A DNA stretch of 33,810 bases, from assembly GCF_000003605.2 (NCBI RefSeq), contig NW_003156237.1, positions 177,705 to 211,514 of the forward strand, written 5' to 3'. A program made the translations under genes and the position numbers. The notes under the pieces were generated by a model, which did no database searches, was not told the origin of the DNA, and saw only the letters and a list, made by a program, of their open reading frames with translations. Source of the stretch: Saccoglossus kowalevskii. Its lineage: Eukaryota > Hemichordata > Enteropneusta > Harrimaniidae. Position 1 is the stretch's first letter, and each line of letters starts with the position of its first letter. Of this stretch, positions 19,205-31,200 are shown piece after piece.

Positions 19205-22200
19205 CTGCAAATATAGAAAAAAATGTAGCATTAGTTGGGATAATTTTGTACTTAATAGACCTTTTTTCATTGCACCCTCTAATGACGAAGTGCTTTTGTG
19301 AGGGAAATGATGTACTGTGAGTGGTTTTGTAGAAGTACAGCATAGCAAATTTCTTCAAACAGTCAATTTATCAGTTCAACCCTGTATTACTGAGCTAGTG
19401 TTGTTTGAATGAAAACATCTTCCCAATATGCACTTACCTTTGTGTGCCTCAACTTCTTCATATAACTGTTTTCCGTCTTCCAAACTCCAGACTATGAAAC
19501 AGTATTTATATCTATTAGATGATCTCTCCCTGTATTTGTTGTACATTTCACTTATCGCAAAGTTTGAGTCTGCAGTAAACTGCATATCGCAATGTCCTAG
19601 TCCAGTATGCCCTTGAAGATCAAATAAATGCTCACCAGATTCAATGTGCCATACAGTGATGTGTTCAATACTCTCATTAGTACCATCTACAATAAAAGCA
19701 AACAGTTTCACTTTTTTGCTTTTTAATGTAAACAAAAAATCAATAGTCATATAGGAATTTCAACAATGAATATATAACAATAACAAGTAATGTTATAACA
19801 ATAACAATATAAATTATGTTTTGATCAAAATTATAATCAACTATATTAAACTAAAAATATGATAAACATGTTAATTTTCATGAACAATACTTACTGTAAC
19901 CATATGTAATCACTTTCAAATCATCTGGAGTGATACCAATTCTGGCAACGGGATAGGTGCACACAAATGTATGAATCTTAGAACATGTTTCTATATTCCA
20001 TAATATAGCTGTTTTATCTTTACTTCCACTGATAAATAATTGTCCATCTGAAGTAGCTGCCAAAGATATTACTTCATCAGTATGCACCAGTAATTGTCTA
20101 CCCAGCAAACTATTCGATTGATTTGTTTCTTCCCCGTACATCACAAGGGGATTGCCCAGACTCTGATAATCAGTGTGAAGTCTTAGTGATCTTGGTGACC
20201 GGGTCTTTCTAATTTGCCGAGTTTGTTGGCGATGTTTTTGTGTGATAGTACATTTCGAATGGGATGGTTTTAGCTCTGACACAATTTGACAATTGTTCTT
20301 GTCAACTGCAGTTACCCGATGATAAGGCAAATCTTTTGTAGATAATTTGGATGCAGTTTGAATTGCTGGAAGTGGTGGTAAACCTTTATTTGCTGTATAT
20401 TTCTTCAGGACTGATTCTCCTATCAATGTTTGTTGCGAGCGGAGTTGCAACTGGTCTAGAGTTTGTGTATCATGTGCCTGCAAAGCCCCGGCATGTTGGT
20501 TGTTCACATTGTAGAACATTACTCTTCCATCCACTGTAGTAACAATCACCCTGTTAGATTTTGGTAAAATGTGTAAAACATCGATTGGCCAATATTCTGT
20601 AACTGTCATTAATCGACCTCCTGACACAGAGCTCCAAACTATTACATTCATGCCAGCAGAAGTTAATACATACTGATCATCTCCAGTAATCTTTACATTG
20701 CTCACAGGTGCATTATGACCTGTTAGAAAATGACATTGTTCAAGTGCCATCACGCTTCGCACTTGCACTTCATCACTCAATGCTGCTACAATAAACTTAT
20801 TGTTATTAGAAAGTAAGATGTCTCTGAATATATCACCACCATCGCTGTATCTTGCCTTCTTTACCTTATGATGAGCTTCAAAATTATGGACTATTTCCCC
20901 AGAATCAACTCTAATCAGCTTTATGAAGCCATCATTCCATCCTGTCACTAGCAGTGCTTCATCCTTTGACAATTCTCCACAAATCAAGCTTGAATCACCA
21001 AAGCGTTGTCTGTAATGATGACTGTAGATACTGTCTCCTGTTGTCAAATCGACCATAGCTAAATCGTTTGTGCATGGTAGCAGCATCCGATGTCCACTTA
21101 AAATAAATATGTGCTGGGGTCTACTAGGAGGTCTGTATGTTTCCATATACCATTCCTTGTTGATGTCATATATATAGATTGTGTCCACATAATTACTTCC
21201 ACCAAGTAATAAAGACATATTGCCATTTTCAGCAATGAGGCCTATGCAATTGGGGTCCAATTTCTTTGGTGTCTTTGTTAGGGGTTGTAAATTATCTGAA
21301 TTGTATTCCTGTAAAAACAATCCACCAATTCCAAATAGCCTCTTTCCACTTACTGTTGATGCCATGCCATCCAACCTATGTTTATTTGGGCAATTCCATT
21401 CTTGGGTGCTAATTTCCTTTCCACTGGACATATCATACAGTGTTATATGTTTGCCCATGTTGTCGACCAATGCTACTTTTTTTTCATCATTTAATGCTTC
21501 AATTCTGTGCACAATGCGTCTCAAATATGGTTTTCGATCTGAAAAAGTTTCAAGTAATTCCCTGTTGTATTCAAAAGTCATTTCATTTGTGAACTCTTCC
21601 CTTGACCCAGCATAACTCGTGATATTCCATATTCTGATATTCTTATCAGCTGAACCAGTAATGGCAAGTAAACATGATGTGTTGTCCACCAAAACCATAG
21701 CATTAACACACTCAGGGTGCGCAAGGTGGGTTGTGAAGATGCATGATTCTTTCATGACATCATGTCCACTTTTCTTTGTTTTCCAAAGTGAACCACATTC
21801 ATATCTGTCACAACGAGTGAGAAGTGCATCCATGTCACCCACAACAAACAACTCTTCAACTAGCTTACCACCACTAAATGATGACAACCTTCTCACTAAA
21901 CGTCTTTCCATAGTGTCATAAACATATACATGGGACATACTGTTATCAGTAAACATTACTTTCTTGTCACCATCAATGAATTGGACCATCTTTGCATCGC
22001 CACTTTCCTCTTCAGACAGATAAAAGAACTCACCAGTATCAATATCGAGAATCCCGGGTCTATAGAAATGAAATGCCACTTGTTTCCTATTTACTGATGC
22101 AGCCATTTTTCTACAAGGGCGATGATGGAGCTTAGTGCGATCAAGAATTACATTAAGCAGATGACCAGTCAACAAATCCCACATTTTGATACCTGGATCT

Positions 22201-25200
22201 TTATCACCTCCACATGTGACGACAATGTGGTGTCCTGTAGACGACTGCGCAATTACAATATCATTGATGGGACCTTCAATAAAAATAAAATAAACACAAA
22301 TATTACGATATGGATATGGTAATGTTTCACATGTTCAGTTTTCACATTTGACAACAGACAATACAAATGTGAAGGGTTATTATTTTTTAGCTGTGCTCAA
22401 AGTAAAATAGAATCTGCCAAAAATTTCAAACAATGGAAAGAATGTAAACGCATTTAACAAACATGCCATTCATTCATGGTGCTACTGTTGAGTTATTTTG
22501 TATGTATATATAGCAGAATAGAAATTGATTGGCTTTAAAACAAGATGAAACAAGACACAATTTCTATAAATAATACTATGTCGTACCTGTATGTGCATTT
22601 ATTGCATCATATATTTGTTTCCCATCTTTCAAACTCCATACTATGAAGTAGTATTTATATTTAGTTGTTCTACCTTCTTTTATTTTAGTGATAAGGTCAC
22701 TCACAGCATACTTTGAATCATTCGTAAACTGTATTTCACACTTTCTGACACCATAATGCCCTTTGAGGTCAAATGCATGTTCACCATCTTTGATGTTGAA
22801 CACCATAATTTCATCATTTACAATGTTCTGCCCTGTAAATAAATAAATAAATAAATGAATATGTATACAGATACGCTATAAAATATAATATCAACTACCA
22901 TTTCACATCATGAACACATGAGTTGGGTTAGTTGATTAGATTGTTGAATTATGGTAATGAGACACAAAGGAGACACATGAATTTCTTCAAATAATTACAC
23001 ATAATTACACTACATACAGCCTATTTAATCTACTCACCATATCCATATGTGATAGCCAATAAGTCATTAGGTGTTACTGAAATCTTCAATATTGGATATC
23101 GGTGATAACCTTCCAGTGTGTAAAGAGGTGAATTATTTTCCAAATCCCATATCATTACCATCATATCCTTGGAGCTACTAACAAGATACTTGCCATCAGA
23201 AGTAACTGCTAGTGATAAAACCTCATCATAATGACCTACAAGTTGGGTACAAGGTGGTCCACCAATTGTTTGTTTCGATTTGCTGTATAACACTAACGGG
23301 TCCCTGACAGTATCTTCTTGTTGTTGATTTTGTAGTGTCCTTGGTTTTAGTCCAATGTGCTTTTTACTAAATGTTTTAGTAGGTGATTGTTGATACGGAC
23401 TTGTTGCATAGTAATTACGCGGTGTTGCCAATGTTACTGGTAGTGGCTGATTAATTTTAACTTTGAGAGCTTGGTTTGGTAGTTTCAGTTCATTTGATTG
23501 TGGTTCAGATATTATAGGAGGTAGTGGAACACGATTCTGTATTCGCTGATGATTCAAATCACCCTTCTGTGTGCCCGGGGCTGTATTGCGGATTACTGGA
23601 ACTCTATTTTCAGATGGCACTACAGGAACTGAAATCGCTGGCTGATCATTAACATTGCGAGACTTGGCATGGTTGGATATCTTGCACACATTGAAAAACA
23701 TAACTCTCTCATCTGATGTTGTTATGATAACCTTGTTTGTTTGGGGCAAAATATATAACCCATCAATGGGGGAATATCCTAATATAGCAGTCAATTGGTG
23801 ACCTGATGCAACACTCCAGACTTTGACATTCATCTCGGCACTTGCTGATGTCAATACATAAAGGTTGTCTGCAGTAATACGCGTAGTATTGACAGGAGAG
23901 GTGTGACCATGAAACACGTGACGGAGCTCCAATGATTTTATATTCCACCACAGCTTAGACGTATTGTCGCTGGATGAACTCACAAAAAAGAAATCATCAG
24001 AGGACAGGGCTATTTCTGAAATTATATCAGCTTGACGTTTTTTCTTAGTTATTTCATGTGCCTGGAATTCGTATACAATTTCTCCAGATTCAATTTTGAT
24101 TACCTTTATATGACCATTGTCCCATCCTGTTATCAGCATTGACTCATCACTTGCAATAGCCCCACAAATCAAGCTTGAATCACCAGAGCGTTGTCTGTAA
24201 TGATGACTGTAGATACTGTCTCCTGTTGTCAAATCAACCATAGCTAAATCGTTTGTGCATGGTAGAAGCATCCGATGTCCACTTAAAATAAATATGTGCT
24301 GGGGTCTACTAGGAGGTCTGTATGTTTCCATATACCATTCCTTGTTGATGTCATATATATAGATTGTGTCCACATAATTACTTCCACCAAGTAATAAAGA
24401 CATACTGCCATCACCCGGAATCAATATACTGTTACAGTTTGGATCCAATCGTTTTGGTTTCTCTGAAAGAGGTTTTAGATTCACTGTGTTGTATTCTCTC
24501 AGTGCAAAAAATCCAATTGCAAACAACCTCTTGCCATCAGACATTGAAGCTAAACCATCTAGTTCATGCTTGTGTGTGCCTTCCCACTTTTGAGTTGCAA
24601 TTTCTTTTCCGTTTGATATATCATATAATGATATATTTTGTCCATGGTTATCTATGACTGCAACACGTTGTTCATTATCAAGTACTTCAAGCCTGTGGGT
24701 AATGTGCTTCAATAGCGGTTTTCTTTCGGAGTATGTTTTAGTGTCCTTGCTATAGTCAAGCTTTGATCCCTGGTTGGCTGACTTCAAGAGACTAGCAATA
24801 TTCCACACATTTATGTTTTTATCTGCTGATCCAGTGACGGCAAATGTTGAATGTTTATTTTCAATAAGGCGTATAGAATTGATTTGTTTATTGTGTGGAA
24901 GGAAAGATAACAGTTCACAATCAGAACTCTTCATACGTTGCTCATTCATATGTGAATTCCACACAGTAGCACACTCAAAACCATCATGTACTGATACAAT
25001 AGTTACCAAATCTTTGGTAAAGCATATTTCTTTAATTTCTTTACTGCTTCCACCATACATCTTTAGAGATCGCACCACTCTCTTTTCAGCTATGCTATAT
25101 AAAGATATGTGATCACGTTGGAATATTACTTCTTTGTCTTCATTGAAGAAACACACCATCTTTGGATCACCCGTATCATCACATATATATATGAATTCCC

Positions 25201-28200
25201 CAGTGTTGACATCTAGGATACCTGGATGATGAAAGTGGAATGCAATCAACTGACCATTGGATGATACTGCCATTTTCTTGCAGGGGCGATGGTCAATCCG
25301 TCTTCTGTCCATAACTGCTTTTATTAGTTCTCCTGTTAGTAGATTCCAAATCTCAATGGCACATTCCTTGCGCTCACCACATGTCACTATTACTTGGCGC
25401 CCGTCAGACATTGTTGCTAAGACAATTTCATTGATCTTACCTGCATAAAATATAAAACATTATATTAACTACATTTCAATCTCAAAATATATTCGCTTGG
25501 AGACAAACGTCGTGTTACAATAGTTTTTCCCAAATAGCACCCTAAGATAAATTGTCTGATATAAACCATCCATTCTGAACTACTACTTGATTTTCCATGA
25601 TATATCGGTGGAATGAAATCACAAGGAGCAGGATGTGTGGACTATTTTGATGAACACATGACTTCACTTTCTTGAAATCTATTGGGGAACTTTATAATTT
25701 CTGTTGGAACGGCATTCAGGTAGCATTGAGTCTGTACTTGTCAATGTATATTGTGTTTTTTTAAAGTCATCTAAAGTGGGATGTTTCATGGGTGGGGTTG
25801 TTATCAAAAATATGATGTGTGCTGATGACTTGGTTATATTGAGCCCGTTCTTCCGGGGTTTGCTAATATAATATAATGTTTCCAATTTCTCACTTGCATC
25901 AGTAGTGATGTTAAAATTACATTATTCCGAACATGTATTGATCACAACTGTTTTTTCACAAAACACTCGACTTTTTCAAACGGGTTTGGCATGCCAGCAG
26001 CAGATGCTTACCCTTCACGTGCACCTGGTCTGACTGCCTTGTTTGTGATGTTGCGGTTCCATCGATTTTGTCAGTATATTTTTTTCTAGACTACTGATAT
26101 TTGGAGAATGGCTTATTGGTACTACTATAATTATTCAATATAATTGCAAAAGTATTTCATTTATTCCTGGGTTGGCCGACAACATTCTTACATTTGACAC
26201 TCTCAGACGAAATATGTTTTTTTTTCACTCTATACTCATTGTAGTTTTTTTATTATCTGACACACGTGTCTTGCCTTGTTCTGTAAACGTGCGTATACGC
26301 CACAGCTACTCTGGTGTATTGAATTTATATTTCATTTCTTTTTGTGTGTTTTTTTAATATGAGATGTATGGGCTTTTTCACTTTATATTCTGCAAAAAAT
26401 ATTTAATGATAACATTGTATTTTTAGACTTTCGCTAGCAAACTATGATTAAGGATTTTATTAAAAAGCATTGTGTAAGATGTTATGCTATTTGATTCTGA
26501 GTTACTGTACCTACCTTTTAATTCTACTTTCTCGTATAACTGCTTGCCATTCTCTAAACTCCAAACTATAAAGTAGTGTGAATACGTAATTCGCTTTTCT
26601 TTTATTCTGGCAAACATATCACTCACAGCAAATTTGGAGTCCTGTGTGAATCGCACATCACAACGTCCCATTCCAGTATGACCATTTAATTCCAAGAAAT
26701 GTTCTCCGGTCTCTATATTCCATACATGTATTTCATCATTTGTGTATTCTTGACCTGTGGGTAGAAATAATACATCCATTGTTGTATTACGACTAATATT
26801 ATTACATATGATAATTGTTTTTTATTGATCGCCCCATCAAAGCATAGAGAATCACTTCACATAAATAAATCTGGAAATATCAGCGATTCACGTTACATGC
26901 ATGCCTTCAGTGGTGTAGCATTTCATTTGTTTTGCGTGTTTATATGTTCACATCATTTACAGTACAAAACAAGACAAATAGTAATAATAACAATAATGAA
27001 CACCCAACAGTGTTATATTCAATGCAGAGATGATTCTGCTCTTATTAGTCTCGTGTAGAATCAACTAAACAACTGATGCTTTGGGTCGTCAGTTGAATCA
27101 TGGTATGTTAATATTGGGGATATAATATTTGCGAGTATCATTGGTTACTTTATTAAAACAATGTCTATCCCTACTTACCATATCCATATGTAACTGTTAA
27201 TAAGTTATCGGCTGTAATGCCTATCTTTGTTATAGGATGTTGGTGATGACCTTTCAATGTGTGAAGTGGAGTGCTATTTTCCAAATCCCATACAATAGCA
27301 GTCATGTCCTTGGATCCACTAACTAAAAAACGGCCATCCGATGTATGTGCCAGTGATAACACCTCATCTGAATGACAAGAGAGCTGAGTCCGCAATAATC
27401 CACCTGGTTCAGGGTAGCACTGGTTGTATGGTATTAGAGGGACATTCCCAAGAGAAGACTTCTCTGCATCAGAGATCAGCTTTGCAATGTGGATATTCTG
27501 AGAACTTTTAAGTCTTCCAATCAGTTCAATGGCAAGATAATCAGGATCTTCCCTTAAGGTTGATGCTCCAACTCTCAGCAGGTCGTCAACTGATCTTATT
27601 GCATCATCGTCATATTCTTCAAGAGCCATAGTAAAATCTTGTAAAATATCTGCCAAAGACATGCCTTTCAGTTTAGTTATTATAAAATCAAAGTTGCATA
27701 ACACATGCTCCTTCAACTTGTCTACATCTCTAGCATGAATAAGGTGGTATGGCAGCTGCTGTAATTTTCTTATATTATACATATCATCACTGAATTTCAA
27801 GGGCTGTGCTTCAACTTTCCTATCTGCCTCAGCTTGTTTTGGTCTCATGAACTTCTTCACTTGTTCTTCTGTATATTCAAATGGTTTCGCCCTCCCCCCA
27901 CTCCACGTTCCTAAATAGTATTCTGTACAAAGTTGATGAAATTTAGAAAGCATGTTGATATCTTGTAGATATCGCTCTCTGACAGTTTCAATAAACTGAC
28001 GGTGGTACCAGTAGATAGTTCTTAGACCATCTGCTTCTCGTTCTACTAGATAATCATTGATGTCAGCTCGAATACGTGTCCACAGTAATGGAGGTATCCT
28101 CCTTGTTGGTGGGAGCCAGTAAGCATAGACTTCTTGTAATACTTCATCGTCCAATGACAGTAAGTCTTCTAACTCAGCCTCTCCAATACCATTCTGTGAA

Positions 28201-31200
28201 ATGGTCATGTAACTCAAGGCATGGGACACTAATGCCTTACCATGATATTCTTCAAGACGGTCAAAAATTACTGCAATCATTCCTTTTACTGATGTCTGCA
28301 GATTTATCTTTGAGTCTGGTATGTATGACTGCCAACTTGAAGCTTGATCAAACAACAGTTTGAGGTAAAGTGGTAGGCTACATTTCTGAATTGCATGGCA
28401 TATTGTACGTTGTTGTTCACTGGTGATTACTCGTTCCTTGGATTGTAGCCAGGACGTCATGGTATTCAAACTCTCATTAGTGGACAGTTCTTTAACCTCA
28501 GCATATCTAGTCATAGTTGATGATAAAATAGACCTCAGTGTAGTCAATATGTTGTTTTCATTCGGCAATGTTGATACTATCATCGCAACGTATGGTGGCA
28601 GGTATCGTGGGAGCCAGGCCATTCTATAAGCACCATCTGCAGGTGAAAGCTGATCTAACGAATCAAGGAATATTACTATTGGTTTTTCCTTTGTAGCATA
28701 TTGCAGTAGCTGTGAAAATAATCGCACTAGTTGAAAGTAGTCAGATGGAACATGTTGAGTGTCATCATATATGGTTAATATCTGCAAGCACACAGACTTT
28801 ATCAATTGCCTGATACTTGTACTAGCTGGAGTTGTACCAATGAATCTCAATATTATTGCTGCCTGTGTTAATCCATACCACTCAGACCCTGCGCACAAAG
28901 CTGCTTTTGCCATAACTGATGTTTTACCACTACCAGATTGACCATAGATGACCATTGGAGATGATTTTGTTGTGTTGTCTTCTAATCTCCCATTGATGTA
29001 ATCTTCTATTCCTGACAACAAATCATTGCGTCCATAAAATAATTTACACTTCAACTTACAAAAGATGAGATGCTGCATTATTTCTTCGAACATCGGATCT
29101 TTGCTGATGTTATTCTTGTCCCTTTCTACACCTTTGGCAATCAAACTTATAAGCTTCTCATAAAACGTATGTAAGAATGTGTCCAAGTACTCTTTATGCT
29201 CTAGTATGTCCACATTGACTCCACCACTTGACCAATTTGATAATACGGATTCAAATACATTGGATTTTGGCAAAACCTTGGGTACTAATTTGTCTCTCAA
29301 ATCTGATAGCAGCAGTTGTGCTTCCTCGTCAATTTCGTCAGTAGAGGTGATGTCCAGGAATTGTCTAACTTCTTCCGTAACTGTTTTATTCTCCAAATCT
29401 TTGAACTTTCTTATGAAACAAAGACAATGGTCTTCTCTTGGTAAACTGGCATCGAATAGACCACGCATAACCTCGTCGTGAGTGACTGAAATAAAACAAT
29501 TCCACTATAATCGTTTTTCCAAGTCACTAATAATATTACAGTTTCTAATGTTTTTTTTCTTTGACAAATGATCAACAGTAATAATATGATAATACAAAAT
29601 GCATCAAATATATTTTAGAGTTTGATAACAATTTGTGTAGCAAATAATGTAAGTTTCATTATGTATCAATTAATCCCGTAAAGCCGAGGTAGATCGGCAA
29701 GTGTCTTAGCGTGGATGTAAATTATGCAAACTTAGGAAGAATCGCACGTGACTAATTTGGATGTTTGTTGTATCCTATTAATATACGACCAATTTTCCCG
29801 TGCAATATTTTTCTAAATATACGTTTGATTATTAATAAACAAACGTCTATATGGTACGAATTCTGAAAAGTTAATTATTTACATAATTACTTGAATACAT
29901 CTTTATTAAATAGTTATTTAGTTAAATAATATTAACGAATTTATTTTTTTACGATCTTAGTATTTACTTTTCATAGTGAAATATACCATACATATGAGCG
30001 TGGTCAACCAGGAATCATCCAATTTCCCATACTTTACATATATATCAATTAAGCATTGTAATGTTATTACCCGAAATCTTGTATTTGTCAGCTACTTTTA
30101 CACTCATAGCACCAGTACTACTGCATATGGTCGAGGCATGTCTGAGTTTCTCTTGTAGCGTTATACGCACGTCTTCCCATTTCGCTCTGTCCTTTGCCAT
30201 TTTATCTGGATCGCCATTGTCATTAAAATGACACAATTTTGAGCTGATTTTTTGGAGTACGTAAACTGGTGGAACAGCATTGTTGTCTTTTTGAAACCAT
30301 TCGTCCATTACATCAACTGACTTTCCTTCTCTGGTTAAAACATTTCTCATTGATTCGAATTCTTCAGCTGGTATTTTGGCCGGGAATGGTCGGTAGCCAT
30401 ATTTCTGACACAAAAACACCTGAAAACATAATAAAAACGCTCAACTTAAAAAAACCATTATGAAATATAATATTACGTGTATTGCATATCAAACTACATA
30501 ATGATACAGTTTAATTACAGCAATTCCAGGCACTGATTTGACGCTGAAGTAGTGCTAGATGTTGATAACTTACTACAATAGGTTACACACTTTATTTTTA
30601 ACATTTACATAAGTTGTTACAAATAATGCAGACAGCATGTCTGCAATTTGAAGCGCACCGGGAAAAAAGCTCCGCCCATAAAAGTGGCAGTACATTAGTT
30701 TTGAATTTCTCCTCCAATAAACGATCGAGGCCCTCAACTTAGTTTAGTACTACTTGTTTTGCGTCACATGTTATTTCAGTGAGAGGGCGCATACAGTGGT
30801 GACACTGTAAAGAACGTTATTTTACAGAACCAGCTGGCCGACTGATCATGACAGAATTATTGATCAAAGTGCATTCATTATTCCTACTATGGAAATATCC
30901 GTATCACGTCGATGTATATAACTGAAAACTGCCTGCAACCAATGTCTTATAAAGACTTCATCCAGTATATCAATAATGAAATTGAATACATAAGTAGTTC
31001 TCGACGATGAGAACCAAAAGGTTGATGTGCCACCAAATAATCGCTTTAAAAAGCTTATCACTGGCAACACACGATCACACGTCGGGGGAGGGTTGCCGCT
31101 GTACACAAGTAGTTTGCGCGGTCGCAATGTTTTATAATATTCGACAGGATACTCTCGGTGGTAACAAACCGTTTGACGATATTATAAGCTGTCTGCTTTG

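Larger units (their letters stand above)
25441..26514 (-). other. Gene B intron 5, with LINE RT fragment and dispersed repeat
   Basis: 1074-nt intron, the longest inside the cassettes. It holds the reverse-transcriptase remnant at about 25732-25864 and repeat copy 2 at 26237-26385. No additional coding exon was seen. Confidence 0.7.

Noticed and set aside
19895..25440. Modules 1 and 2 of gene B as separate genes starting at internal ATGs (25411 or 22184).
   Set aside because: Both large exons have good acceptors upstream and donors downstream in matching phase, no stop codon at their 3' ends, and the ATGs lie inside conserved WD blades.
30864..31127. Minus-strand 87-codon frame as the catalytic part of the transposase.
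   Set aside because: I could not see a DDE/DDD-type catalytic pattern or a continuous relation to the helix-turn-helix frame.
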